Of a stretch of 64,000 nucleotides of DNA, positions 1 through 9,565 are shown piece after piece. The notes beneath the pieces were generated by a model. The model did no database searches. It was not told the DNA's origin and worked only from the letters and a program-made list of their open reading frames with translations. The stretch spans positions 62,001-126,000 of the forward strand of contig NZ_JANIGL010000005.1 in NCBI RefSeq assembly GCF_024518675.1, read 5' to 3'. The stretch comes from Pseudoalteromonas shioyasakiensis. GTDB lineage: Bacteria; Pseudomonadota; Gammaproteobacteria; Enterobacterales; Alteromonadaceae. Every line of letters begins with the position of its first letter. Positions within the stretch are counted from its first letter, which is position 1. The translations under genes and the position numbers were made by a program.

Positions 1-1936
1 ACCCACTATTTCCATTTTTTACAACGGTATTGATTCTTCACGTTCTCGCAGCGCAACAAAAGAACTGTATGACATTGAACGTATTGAAATTGTGAAAGGC
101 CCACAAGGTACTTTATTTGGTCGTGGTGCATCAACGGGTGCTATTGCGATTCATACAAAAAAAGCAAATACCGTTGAATCAGGCGGTTTTTTAGAAGCTA
201 AATTAGGCAATTACAACTTAACCAGCCTAACTGGCGCGTACAATGCTGCTGTTAGTGATGAATTTGGCATTCGCGTTGCGGCAAGTAAGCGCACACGTGA
301 TGGCTATGCGTACAACCTTGGCGATCCAGACAACAAGCTTAACGACGATGATATGTTTGCAGGGCGTATGTCGTTACGCTGGTTACCACATGACGACGTT
401 AATATTGACTTTATTTTTGATTACCAAAACGACAGTGATGGCGATGCCATGACTAAATCGATTGTACTTGCATCACCGGGCGGAGATACTTCACCGTTTT
501 CTGATGCAGGCCAAAATACCTATGACCGCGAGCAAGCTAGACGACAATCTGGCTATACGTTATTAGCTGATTGGGATTTAAACGAAAATTGGACGGTATC
601 TTCACTAACGGGTTATCGCCAACTTTGGTTTCAAAACTCCTTTGATGTAGATGGTACAACCTACGATGCTTATCATGTCCTTGCCTTTGACAACCAAGAA
701 GCTTTTAGCCAAGAAATACGTTTTGCTTATAATACTGACAATGCAACCTATACATTTGGCGGCAGTTTTTATAGTGATAAATCAGACTCAGGTACTGACT
801 TTGTTGTAAACGAACAATACTTATTAGGTGGCTTTCCGGCAAACACGACTCCATTACCGGCATTGCCAGTTGCTCCCAACGTATCGGTCCCATTAAACAC
901 TGGGAATGTCTCAAGTAGCATCATTGGTAATGACCGTGATAGCCGTTCAATATTTGCTAATTTAAACTATTCAATTACACATGACTTAGTACTAGATGCG
1001 GGTATTCGTTACACATGGGATACTGCCAAATTATCTGAATCAGCTAATCCATATACTTTAGATGGCACGCCATCATTCGTTATGCCTAATGGCGTGTTTG
1101 GCGGTAACTCTTTTGGTGAAACCTATACTACAGAAGCTGACTTCGATATGTTTTCCCCACGTTTTGCTCTGACTTACCACTTAAACGATACCATGAACGT
1201 GTATGGTGGAATGTCTATCGGTAAACGCTCTGGTTACCCTGATATAAACATCACCAACCCAACCCCTACGACAGTCGATCACACAACCAGTACTGTCGGT
1301 AATGAAACTCTAATCTCTTATGAAGTCGGTGCTAAAGGCCAAACGAAGAATATCTACTTCGATATGGCACTTTATACATACGAATATGAAGACTTCCAGA
1401 CCATGAGTTTAGATATTACCGAAGGGACAGCTAACGCTGGTAAAGCCAAAGCATGGGGTTTTGAAGGCGTAGTAAGTGCAACCTTAACTGAATGGTTAGA
1501 AGGCTTTGTTAATTACTCTTACATAGACACGGAATACGTTAACTTTGTCGATACCTTAGATGGAGAGCAAGTTGACTTATCTGGAAATCAATTTCGCCTT
1601 GCGCCACAAAATACCTTCAGCATTGGCTTAGATGCTCGCCAAGATATGGGTAGTAACTGGGAGGTCTTTGCCAATACTCGTTATTCATATCGCTCTGATT
1701 ATTTCTTTAATAATGACAACTTAGAAACTGAGCGCCAAGAAGCCTTCGGCCTACTCGATTTAAACCTAGGGTTTGAAAACTATAGCGCTGGTTACAAAGT
1801 CGAGCTCTATGTAGAAAACGCATTAGATAAAGAGTGGAACCGTGACATAGGTAACGCCGGTAAGTTGTTTGGTTCAACTACAGCTATTCGTGCTAACCCA
1901 CGCTTCTACGGCGTCCGTTTTCGTATGGACTTTTAA
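1..1936 (+). CDS. TonB-dependent outer-membrane receptor (5' end outside the window)
   Basis: The frame is open from base 2, so the gene starts before the window; 644 residues are visible. They begin inside the plug domain, with the hallmark segment IVKGPQGTLFGRGASTGAI, and continue through a long beta-barrel rich in alternating aromatic and polar stretches to a terminal Phe (RFRMDF), as expected for an outer-membrane protein inserted by Bam. Such receptors import iron chelates, vitamins or oligomeric nutrients using TonB/ExbBD energy. The ligand cannot be read from sequence. The PI-PLC-like genes 20 nt downstream are in the same direction without a terminator, so the ligand may be a product of those enzymes (inference). 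The GTG at 92 is internal and not a real start. Confidence 0.93.
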   Translation, partial: PTISIFYNGIDSSRSRSATKELYDIERIEIVKGPQGTLFGRGASTGAIAIHTKKANTVESGGFLEAKLGNYNLTSLTGAYNAAVSDEFGIRVAASKRTRDGYAYNLGDPDNKLNDDDMFAGRMSLRWLPHDDVNIDFIFDYQNDSDGDAMTKSIVLASPGGDTSPFSDAGQNTYDREQARRQSGYTLLADWDLNENWTVSSLTGYRQLWFQNSFDVDGTTYDAYHVLAFDNQEAFSQEIRFAYNTDNATYTFGGSFYSDKSDSGTDFVVNEQYLLGGFPANTTPLPALPVAPNVSVPLNTGNVSSSIIGNDRDSRSIFANLNYSITHDLVLDAGIRYTWDTAKLSESANPYTLDGTPSFVMPNGVFGGNSFGETYTTEADFDMFSPRFALTYHLNDTMNVYGGMSIGKRSGYPDINITNPTPTTVDHTTSTVGNETLISYEVGAKGQTKNIYFDMALYTYEYEDFQTMSLDITEGTANAGKAKAWGFEGVVSATLTEWLEGFVNYSYIDTEYVNFVDTLDGEQVDLSGNQFRLAPQNTFSIGLDARQDMGSNWEVFANTRYSYRSDYFFNNDNLETERQEAFGLLDLNLGFENYSAGYKVELYVENALDKEWNRDIGNAGKLFGSTTAIRANPRFYGVRFRMDF

Positions 1937-1956
1937 TTAATATTAAGGATAAAACA

Positions 1957-3150
1957 ATGAAACTTAATTCAATTACATTAGCAGCATTAGCGCTTACAGC
2001 TTCGTCGGCAATAGCAAATAATACTGTTGAAAACACATTAAAAATAAATCAAATTCAAGTTGTTGGTACTCACAATAGTTACTCTCAATTTGTAGAGCCT
2101 AAGCTTTTAGCAATATTTGATAACGTAATAGAAGAAAAAAAATCTGAGTTTGTGAAAAACCTCACTCCCGAGCAGTTGAAAAAGTTTGAAGAAGAACACC
2201 CAAACTCAATGCGCTTTACTGATGCATTAAATTATTCTTACGACTCACTGACTGAGCAACTTGAAGCTGGTGTTCGCTCGGTTGCAATTGATATTTTCCG
2301 TGATCCTGAAGGTGGACGATTCTTAAAGCCCGCAGGTTATGAACTATTAAAGAGCAAAGGTTTGCCTGAATCATCACTGCTACCACATGATAAAACAGAC
2401 TTAGAAAAACCAGGTCTGAAAGTGTTACATGCCGCTGATTTAGATTTTCGCTCAAACTGTAACTTATTCACCACCTGCTTAAAGGAGCTTGCGGATTGGT
2501 CGAAGCTAAATCCAACACATGCGCCAATTTTTGTCATGCTTGAAGCAAAAGGTCGCTCTATAATGGAAATGCTTCCTGGAGCAACACAAGTACTCCCCTT
2601 TGAAAAATCCGCTTATGCAGAAATGGACGAAAGTATTAAAACCATTATCGGCCGTGAAAATGTCATAACACCTGATGATATTCGTGCTCAATACCCGACA
2701 TTAGAACAAGCAGTTAAAGCACATAACTGGCCAAAACTTGCTGATAGTAGAGGTAAATTTGCCTTTTTACTGATTGCTGCTGGTGACACCTCTGATCTTA
2801 CTCATTATGTTGATGGTCGACCAAACCTTGAAGGTCGAATGGCATTTTTACGTTCGAGCCCAGGACAAAAGCACTCTGCTTTTATCCTTATGGACAATGC
2901 CGTCGTACGCCAACAAGAAATTCAACGCTATGTAAAACAAGGTTACCTTGTACGTACCCGCTCTGATATCGAAACTTACGAAGCAAAAGTCAATGACATG
3001 AGCCGTGCTAAGGCCGCATTCAAAAGCGGTGCCCAGGTCATTTCAACTGATTTTTACAAGCCTGGTAACCCTTATGGAACGAGTTATAAAGTGACTCTAC
3101 CTGAAGGCGTTGATTATCTATGTAACCCGGTAAACGCAAAGTGTGAGTAA
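1957..3150 (+). CDS. Secreted Ca2+-dependent phosphoinositide phospholipase C-like protein (copy 1)
   Basis: The 397-residue product has a Sec signal peptide, probably cut after AIA (about residue 20). It resembles the Ca2+-dependent PI-PLC C1 family. An N-terminal GTHNSY motif carries a candidate catalytic His39. A (V/A)xDIFRDPEGG segment could supply acidic Ca2+ ligands, and LKVLHAADLDFRSNC carries a second conserved His. Family members cleave phosphatidylinositol or related phosphodiesters by a TIM-barrel His-His mechanism; the true substrate here is unknown. The gene follows the TonB receptor by 20 nt and its stop lies 7 nt before the chosen start of a close paralogue, suggesting one operon. 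The start ATG is preceded by AAGGAT. Confidence 0.82.
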   Translation: MKLNSITLAALALTASSAIANNTVENTLKINQIQVVGTHNSYSQFVEPKLLAIFDNVIEEKKSEFVKNLTPEQLKKFEEEHPNSMRFTDALNYSYDSLTEQLEAGVRSVAIDIFRDPEGGRFLKPAGYELLKSKGLPESSLLPHDKTDLEKPGLKVLHAADLDFRSNCNLFTTCLKELADWSKLNPTHAPIFVMLEAKGRSIMEMLPGATQVLPFEKSAYAEMDESIKTIIGRENVITPDDIRAQYPTLEQAVKAHNWPKLADSRGKFAFLLIAAGDTSDLTHYVDGRPNLEGRMAFLRSSPGQKHSAFILMDNAVVRQQEIQRYVKQGYLVRTRSDIETYEAKVNDMSRAKAAFKSGAQVISTDFYKPGNPYGTSYKVTLPEGVDYLCNPVNAKCE

Positions 3151-3157
3151 AACTCAG

Positions 3158-4357
3158 ATGAAAAAATATTACTTACCACTGCCTGCATGTATGCTGGCAG
3201 TGAGCTGCGCGACAACTATTGATGAAAATACCAGTACCAGCAGCGCATTAAAAATTAATCAAATTCAAGTATTAGGCACACATAACAGTTACTCACAGTT
3301 TGTAGAGCCTAAGTTACTGGGTATTTTTGATAAAGCAGTCGAAGCCAAAAAAGCCACCTTTATGGATAACATGACAAAGGAGCAGTATCAGCAATTTAAA
3401 GAGGAACATCCCAATCCAATTGGCTTTGCTGAAGGTTTAAATTACAGCTTTGGATCGCTGACAGATCAGCTTCAACACGGTGTAAGATCATTAGAAATCG
3501 ATATTTATCGCGATCCCGAAGGTGGAAAATTTTTAACGCCTGCCGGCTATGAGTTACTCAAAAGCAAAGGCATACCAGAGTCTACCCTATTGGCTCACGA
3601 CAAAACTGATTTAGAAAAACCAGGCTTAAAAGTGCTACATGTGGCAGATCTTGATTTTAGATCGAACTGCAACTTATTTAAACGTTGCTTACAAGAACTG
3701 GCTGACTGGTCTGGGCAAAACCCAGATCACACGCCAATTTTTATTATGCTGGAAGCAAAAGGCCGCGCAGCCATGGATGCATTACCTGGAGCTGCAAAAG
3801 TACTCCCTTTTGAACAATCTGCCTACGCTGAAATGGATAACACTATTTTAGCTATATTCGGTCGAGAGAAACTAATTACACCTGATGACGTACGTGGAAA
3901 CTATGGCACTTTAGAACAAGCCGTGTTAGCTAATAATTGGCCAAGCCTGGCCAGCAGTAAAGGAAAGTTCGTATTTATGATGATTGCTGCAGGTGATACA
4001 TCTGATTTAAGCCATTATTTAGACGGCACACCAAACCTTGAACAGCGAGTTGCTTTTTTACGATCGACACCTGGACAACAGCACGCTGCTTTCTTATTAG
4101 TTGATAACGCTAACGTACGGCAACAGGATATTCAGCGCTATGTTAAGCAAGGTTATTTAGTCCGGACACGGGCAGATATTGAAACCTATGAAGCTAAAGT
4201 TAATGATATGAGCCGTGCCAAAGCAGCCTTTAGCAGTGGTGCACAAATCATTTCAACTGACTTTTATAAAGCCGGTAATCCGTATGGTACTGACTATAAA
4301 GTAACTTTACCGCAAAATAGCGAATACCTGTGTAACCCCGTAAACTCGCAATGCTAA
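3158..4357 (+). CDS. Ca2+-dependent phosphoinositide phospholipase C-like lipoprotein (copy 2)
   Basis: This is a close paralogue of the preceding gene over nearly the whole length, sharing GTHNSYSQFVEPKL (His42), the DPEGG segment and LKVLHVADLDFRSNC. The N-terminus differs: from ATG 3158 the product begins MKKYYLPLPACMLAVSC, a short hydrophobic signal with a plausible, slightly atypical lipobox and Cys17 as lipidation site. The enzyme is therefore probably membrane-anchored, whereas copy 1 looks soluble. A GTG at 3143 would overlap the upstream gene by 8 bp and put charged residues before the signal, so ATG 3158 is preferred. A bidirectional terminator follows. Catalysis and substrate are inferred from family only. 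Confidence 0.8.
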   Translation: MKKYYLPLPACMLAVSCATTIDENTSTSSALKINQIQVLGTHNSYSQFVEPKLLGIFDKAVEAKKATFMDNMTKEQYQQFKEEHPNPIGFAEGLNYSFGSLTDQLQHGVRSLEIDIYRDPEGGKFLTPAGYELLKSKGIPESTLLAHDKTDLEKPGLKVLHVADLDFRSNCNLFKRCLQELADWSGQNPDHTPIFIMLEAKGRAAMDALPGAAKVLPFEQSAYAEMDNTILAIFGREKLITPDDVRGNYGTLEQAVLANNWPSLASSKGKFVFMMIAAGDTSDLSHYLDGTPNLEQRVAFLRSTPGQQHAAFLLVDNANVRQQDIQRYVKQGYLVRTRADIETYEAKVNDMSRAKAAFSSGAQIISTDFYKAGNPYGTDYKVTLPQNSEYLCNPVNSQC

Positions 4358-4372
4358 AATAAACCTAGCAAC

Positions 4373-4401
4373 AAAAAAAACCTCGCTAGCGAGGTTTTTT
4401 T
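4373..4401. terminator. Bidirectional intrinsic terminator between the PI-PLC operon and ssb
   Basis: A perfect palindrome CCTCGCTAGCGAGG (4381-4394) is flanked by an A run on the left and a T run on the right. It can terminate both the plus-strand PI-PLC operon and the minus-strand ssb transcript. Confidence 0.85.
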
Positions 4402-4440
4402 CGTTCAATAAAAATTAAAAAATTTTATTTTTGTCTTGAA

Positions 4441-5175
4441 TTAAAAGGGGATGTCGTCATCAAAATCAATAGGTGGTTCCATTGGGTTTGATGCGCCGCC
4501 TTGTGGTGCATTTTGCGGTTTAGGAGCAAACCCACCTTGCTGTGGTGTATTGCTGCTTTGTTGCTGGTTATAACCGCCACCTGATTGATATTGATTATTT
4601 TGCTGAGGTGTAGCTGCTGGTTGCTGGCGTGCCGCTGGAGCTTGCTGTGGCGCACTTTGCTGTTGGCCGTAACCACTACTTTGTTGCGGTGCACTTTGCT
4701 GTTGACCGTAACCGCCACCTTGTTGTGGTGCGCTTTGCTGTTGACTATAACCGCCTTGTGATTGACCACCTTGGCTTTGCGACTGTTGTTGGCCGCCTTG
4801 GTAACCACCACCTTGTTGGTCGCCACCACGGGCACCTAGCATTTGCATTTGACCAGTAAAGCCATCTACAACGATTTCTGTGGTGTATTTTTCTTGGCCT
4901 TGTTGATCAGTCCATTTACGTGTTTGTAGTTTACCTTCAACGTAAATTTGCGAACCTTTACGGCAGTATTCACCCACGATTTCAGCTAACTTGCCAAAAA
5001 ACACCACGCGATGCCATTCAGTTTTATCGACCATTTGGCCGGTGTTTTTATCTTTGTAGCTATCTGAAGTAGCTAAAGTAATGTTTGCTACACCATTACC
5101 ATTAGGCATATAACGTACTTCTGGATCTTGACCTAAATTACCAACCAAGATTACTTTATTAACACCGCGTGCCAT
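4441..5175 (-). CDS. ssb: Single-stranded DNA-binding protein with long Gln/Gly-rich linker
   Basis: SSB coats single-stranded DNA in replication, repair and recombination. The N-terminal about 112 residues form the OB fold ([21 protein letters not shown] start, conserved WHRVV). The C-terminus ends in DFDDDIPF, the acidic tail that docks SSB partner proteins. At 244 residues it is clearly longer than the E. coli protein (178); the extra length is a low-complexity linker with repeated [15 protein letters not shown] units. A strong AGGAG/AAAGG ribosome site precedes ATG. It lies 20 nt after yajR on the same strand and close to uvrA, the neighbourhood also seen in E. coli. I found no clear LexA box. 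Confidence 0.97.
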   Translation of the reverse strand: MARGVNKVILVGNLGQDPEVRYMPNGNGVANITLATSDSYKDKNTGQMVDKTEWHRVVFFGKLAEIVGEYCRKGSQIYVEGKLQTRKWTDQQGQEKYTTEIVVDGFTGQMQMLGARGGDQQGGGYQGGQQQSQSQGGQSQGGYSQQQSAPQQGGGYGQQQSAPQQSSGYGQQQSAPQQAPAARQQPAATPQQNNQYQSGGGYNQQQSSNTPQQGGFAPKPQNAPQGGASNPMEPPIDFDDDIPF

Positions 5176-5195
5176 GGACCTTTCTCCTATTTACG

Positions 5196-6563
5196 TTAGC
5201 TTAAACCAGCCACTTTACGGGCTTGGTCTAGGTCAAATTCTTTATCGTTAATCTTTAAATAGCTGCGATTCTCTTCGCACACTACAGTTGCTTCTAATAC
5301 ACCTGATAAAGCAACTAATTTAGAGGCAAGCACTTGTGCTTGCTGCTCTGAACTTAATTCTGTCATTAAGCTAATCATTTTACTTCTAGGCGGGACTTGC
5401 ATTTGCCAAGCAAGGATAAGCCATATTACCCCAACAAGTGCAGCTGCGGCAAACACTGCTTGCGGGCTTGTCGATTGCGCAACGTAACCCCCTAAAATAC
5501 CACCTAAAAATGCACCAAAAAATTGTCCTGACGAAAATACGCCCATTGCTGACCCTTTTTGGTTAGCCGGTGCTAAACGCGATACCAGTGCTGGCATAGT
5601 GGCTTCCAAAAAGTTAAAAGCAACAAAGTAAGCGAGCATACACAGCGCCATACCTACAACCGAATTAACACCTGCTGCAAGTGCCACCATGCTTAGTACC
5701 AATATAGCAACAGAGCCTAAAAAAGCCTGCTTTTCTTTTTCTTTACGAATAGCAATGATCATCACTGGTGCCATCAGTAAAAAGGCCAATATTAATACCG
5801 GAATATACACTTGCCAATGTGCTTCTGCAGCCAAACCTTTAGCAATAAGCTGCCCTGGTAAAGCGACAAAAATAGTTGTAAGCGTTAGGTGCAGCAACAT
5901 AACTCCGATATCTAAACGTGCTAATTGCGGGTGTTTCACCAATTTTTTTATGTCACTAAAGCTTGCTAGCGTATCACCACGAGGAGCCTTATTAACTGCT
6001 TTTGGTACTAAAAATAGCACGATAAACATACCTAATATAGCCAGTACAGCTGTTAACCAAAATATACCGGCAACCCCCCAAGAAGCAGCGACCATTGGCC
6101 CAAGTAGCATAGCAAAAGCAAAGCTCATACCGATACTCATACCTATGACAGCCATTACTTTTGGTCTTTGTTCATCTCGACTTAAATCAGAGGCAAATGC
6201 CAATAGAGAGCTTGCTATTGCCCCCATACCTTGTAAGGCCCGCCCTAACGTAACCATTTGCATTGAGTCTGCAGTGGCGGCGATTACTGAGCCTAACGCA
6301 AACACACTTAGGCCAGCAATTATCACTTTTTTACGGCCTATTTTATCAGACAGCCAGCCCATAGGTATTTGTAATATAGCTTGCGTTAAACCATAAGCAC
6401 CAATCGCGATACCTATCCATAGCGGTGAAAAACCTGAAAGCTCTTGGCCATAAATAGCCAATACGGGCATCAGCATAAATAAGCCAAGCATACGAAATGC
6501 AAACACGCTGGCCAGTGATACTGCGGCGCGTTTTTCTCGAGAGTTGAGTGAAGAAGCTGTCAT
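5196..6563 (-). CDS. yajR: MFS transporter of the YajR type with C-terminal cytoplasmic domain
   Basis: The 455-residue inner-membrane protein has twelve predicted transmembrane segments. It carries the MFS loop motif GWLSDKIGRKKVI after TM2 and the NRALQGMGAI-like TM4 region. After TM12 (about residue 390) a soluble tail of some 65 residues resembles the ferredoxin-like YAM domain that distinguishes E. coli YajR. Length and sequence follow E. coli YajR along the whole chain. It presumably works as a proton-coupled exporter; the substrate is not known for the family. It lies divergent from uvrA and 20 nt upstream of ssb. Confidence 0.9.
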   Translation of the reverse strand: MTASSLNSREKRAAVSLASVFAFRMLGLFMLMPVLAIYGQELSGFSPLWIGIAIGAYGLTQAILQIPMGWLSDKIGRKKVIIAGLSVFALGSVIAATADSMQMVTLGRALQGMGAIASSLLAFASDLSRDEQRPKVMAVIGMSIGMSFAFAMLLGPMVAASWGVAGIFWLTAVLAILGMFIVLFLVPKAVNKAPRGDTLASFSDIKKLVKHPQLARLDIGVMLLHLTLTTIFVALPGQLIAKGLAAEAHWQVYIPVLILAFLLMAPVMIIAIRKEKEKQAFLGSVAILVLSMVALAAGVNSVVGMALCMLAYFVAFNFLEATMPALVSRLAPANQKGSAMGVFSSGQFFGAFLGGILGGYVAQSTSPQAVFAAAALVGVIWLILAWQMQVPPRSKMISLMTELSSEQQAQVLASKLVALSGVLEATVVCEENRSYLKINDKEFDLDQARKVAGLS

Positions 6564-6728
6564 GATTCGCGTGTTCTTGCTGTCTATTAGAATTCGAGCA
6601 GGGATTCTACCACAAGCTTAATAAGAAATAATCGCCCTAAAGCGATGATTTTTTCATTGATCAAGGATTAATCTTGTTGCGTATTATGAGATACTCAGTA
6701 AATACTTTTGGTAATGAAACGAGATAGC

Positions 6729-9548
6729 ATGGAAAACATTGAAGTCCGAGGCGCCCGCACGCACAATTTAAAAGACATCAGCCTAACCATTCCCCGTGAT
6801 AAATTAATTGTTATCACCGGTCTATCTGGTTCAGGTAAATCGTCTTTAGCATTTGATACCTTATATGCAGAAGGGCAACGCCGGTATGTAGAATCTTTAT
6901 CAGCTTACGCAAGACAATTTTTATCACTCATGGAAAAGCCTGATGTTGATCACATTGAAGGTCTTTCCCCTGCAATCTCCATAGAGCAAAAGTCGACCTC
7001 ACATAATCCTCGCTCTACTGTAGGAACCATTACCGAAATTTACGATTACCTGCGCTTATTATTTGCTCGCGTTGGTGAGCCACGCTGTCCTACTCACGAT
7101 TTACCTCTTGCTGCACAAACGGTGAGCCAAATGGTCGACACTGTTTTAGCATTCCCTGAAGGCAGCAAGCTGATGATGCTTGCACCAGTAGTGAAAGAAC
7201 GTAAAGGCGAACATGTAAAATTACTCGAGCAGTTAGCGAGCCAAGGTTATATCCGTGCTCGTATTGATGGTGAAGTGTGCGACCTTTCGGATCCACCAAC
7301 CTTAGAGTTACATAAAAAACACACCATTGAAGTTGTGGTCGACCGTTTTAAAGTCAAAGACGGCTTACAGCAACGCCTTGCAGAGTCTTTTGAAACAGCC
7401 CTAGAGTTGTCATCAGGTGTTGCAACAATTGCTTCTATGGATAACGACGGCAGCGAAGAGTTATTGCTATCAGCAAACTTTGCCTGCCCGACGTGTGGCT
7501 ATGCCATGACCGAACTTGAGCCTCGTTTGTTCTCATTCAATAACCCAGCAGGCGCATGTCAAAGCTGTGATGGTTTAGGTGTTAGGCAGTATTTTGACCC
7601 AAACCGCGTTATTCAAAACCCAGAGCTTAGTTTATCCGGTGGTGCTATTAAAGGCTGGGACAAGCGCAGTTTTTACTATTTCCAAATGCTACAAGCCGTT
7701 GCTGACCATTACAAGTTTGATTTAGAAGTTCCCTTTCAAGAGCTCAGTAACGACGCTAAAAAAGTTATTTTAGAAGGCTCTGGCAGTACTAAAATTGCCT
7801 TTAATTACCGCAATGACCGAGGTGACTTAATTACTCGTAACCACGAGTTTGAAGGTGTGCTCAATAATATGAATCGCCGTTACCGCGAAACTGAATCTAA
7901 CTCAGTGCGTGAAGAACTGGCAAAATACCAAACCAGCCAAGCTTGCCCAAGCTGTAAAGGCTCACGATTACGCCAAGAAGCTCGAAGTGTGTTTATCGGC
8001 CAAACAAACTTACCAGATATTACGTCAATGAGTATTGGCGAAGCGATGGACTTTTTTGCGGAGCTTACTTTAACTGGGCAACGTGGCCAAATAGCAGAAA
8101 AAATACTAAAAGAAATTCGCGATCGTTTATCATTTTTGATTAACGTGGGTTTGAACTATTTATCATTAGAGCGCAGCGCCGACACACTTTCAGGCGGTGA
8201 AGCGCAGCGTATTCGCTTAGCCAGCCAAATTGGCGCAGGCCTTGTGGGTGTTATGTACGTGCTTGATGAGCCATCTATTGGCCTGCATCAACGTGATAAC
8301 GACCGCTTATTACAAACACTGATTCATCTACGCGATTTAGGTAATACCGTGATTGTGGTAGAGCATGATGAAGATGCAATCCGCGCCGCCGATCATATCA
8401 TTGATATTGGCCCAGGTGCTGGTGTGCATGGTGGTTATGTCATTGCTGAAGGTACCCGCGATGACATTTTAGCCAGTGAAAAATCTGTCACTGGGCAGTT
8501 TTTATCTGGCAAGCGTAAAATTGAAGTACCTAAAGAGCGCCATCTGATCAATGATAAATGGCTTGAGTTATTTGGCGCTACAGGTAATAACCTAAAAAAT
8601 GTCGACTTACAGATTCCATTTGGCTTGATGACCTGTATTACTGGGGTGTCTGGCTCAGGTAAATCAACCCTTATTAACGACACCTTATTCAAATTAGCTC
8701 ATACCGAGCTAAATGGTGCAACCACCGCAGAAGCCGCTCCTTATAAAGAAATTAAAGGGCTTGAACACTTTGATAAAGTAATCGATATTGATCAAAGCCC
8801 CATTGGCCGCACACCGCGTTCAAACCCTGCAACTTATACAGGTATATTTACCGGTATTCGTGAGTTATTTGCCGGCACTCAAGAAGCCCGCTCACGGGGT
8901 TATAAAGTTGGCCGCTTTAGCTTTAACGTTAAAGGTGGACGCTGTGAAGCCTGCCAAGGTGATGGCGTTATCAAAGTAGAAATGCACTTTTTACCTGATG
9001 TTTATGTACCCTGTGATGTATGTAAAGGCCAGCGTTATAACCGTGAAACCTTAGAAGTACAGTATAAAGGTAAAAATATTCACCAAGTGCTTGAAATGAC
9101 GGTGGAAGATGCGCACGACTATTTTGATAAAATACCTGCAATTGCACGTAAGCTAAAAACTTTAATGGATGTTGGACTCTCTTATATTCGCCTAGGCCAA
9201 GCTGCTACGACACTCTCAGGGGGTGAAGCACAGCGTGTAAAACTAGCTCGCGAGCTGTCTAAGCGTGATACCGGTAAAACCCTGTATATTCTTGATGAAC
9301 CGACCACAGGCTTGCACTTTGCCGACATCGAGCAGCTATTAGTTGTATTGCATCGCTTACGTGACCACGGTAATACCATTGTGGTGATTGAGCACAATCT
9401 TGATGTGATAAAAACCGCAGACTGGATTGTCGATTTAGGCCCTGAAGGCGGTGCTGGCGGCGGTGAAATTTTAATCGCAGGCACACCTGAAGAAGTGGCA
9501 GAATGTGAGCGTTCACATACCGGGCACTATTTAAAAGCTCTACTTTAA
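6729..9548 (+). CDS. uvrA: Excinuclease ABC subunit A
   Basis: UvrA is the damage-recognition ATPase of nucleotide excision repair and loads UvrB. The protein has two ABC modules: Walker [11 protein letters not shown] near residue 33, signature [14 protein letters not shown] near 490, second Walker [11 protein letters not shown] near 640, and second signature [14 protein letters not shown] near 830. It also has zinc-binding Cys pairs CPTCG...CQSCDG and CEACQGDG...CDVCKG. Starting at ATG 6729 gives 939 residues, against 940 in E. coli, with [16 protein letters not shown] matching the E. coli N-terminus. Upstream in-frame ATG 6714 and TTG 6708 are possible, since no start has a strong ribosome site. 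It is divergent from yajR. Confidence 0.97.
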   Translation: MENIEVRGARTHNLKDISLTIPRDKLIVITGLSGSGKSSLAFDTLYAEGQRRYVESLSAYARQFLSLMEKPDVDHIEGLSPAISIEQKSTSHNPRSTVGTITEIYDYLRLLFARVGEPRCPTHDLPLAAQTVSQMVDTVLAFPEGSKLMMLAPVVKERKGEHVKLLEQLASQGYIRARIDGEVCDLSDPPTLELHKKHTIEVVVDRFKVKDGLQQRLAESFETALELSSGVATIASMDNDGSEELLLSANFACPTCGYAMTELEPRLFSFNNPAGACQSCDGLGVRQYFDPNRVIQNPELSLSGGAIKGWDKRSFYYFQMLQAVADHYKFDLEVPFQELSNDAKKVILEGSGSTKIAFNYRNDRGDLITRNHEFEGVLNNMNRRYRETESNSVREELAKYQTSQACPSCKGSRLRQEARSVFIGQTNLPDITSMSIGEAMDFFAELTLTGQRGQIAEKILKEIRDRLSFLINVGLNYLSLERSADTLSGGEAQRIRLASQIGAGLVGVMYVLDEPSIGLHQRDNDRLLQTLIHLRDLGNTVIVVEHDEDAIRAADHIIDIGPGAGVHGGYVIAEGTRDDILASEKSVTGQFLSGKRKIEVPKERHLINDKWLELFGATGNNLKNVDLQIPFGLMTCITGVSGSGKSTLINDTLFKLAHTELNGATTAEAAPYKEIKGLEHFDKVIDIDQSPIGRTPRSNPATYTGIFTGIRELFAGTQEARSRGYKVGRFSFNVKGGRCEACQGDGVIKVEMHFLPDVYVPCDVCKGQRYNRETLEVQYKGKNIHQVLEMTVEDAHDYFDKIPAIARKLKTLMDVGLSYIRLGQAATTLSGGEAQRVKLARELSKRDTGKTLYILDEPTTGLHFADIEQLLVVLHRLRDHGNTIVVIEHNLDVIKTADWIVDLGPEGGAGGGEILIAGTPEEVAECERSHTGHYLKALL

Positions 9549-9565
9549 ACCATGAAGGACAAGGA

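Noticed and set aside
4425..4835. 136-codon minus-strand frame with repeated Asn/Ser/Lys/His units
   Set aside because: It is a shifted reading of the repetitive ssb linker, not a separate protein.
5689..6396. 235-codon plus-strand frame antisense to yajR
   Set aside because: It mirrors a clear membrane transporter on the other strand, has no recognisable domain and shows the composition of an antisense shadow.
6564..6728. Possible LexA (SOS) box upstream of uvrA
   Set aside because: A CTG...CAG pair is present near 6580-6601 but its spacing is wrong for the CTGT-N8-ACAG consensus; I could not find a valid box.
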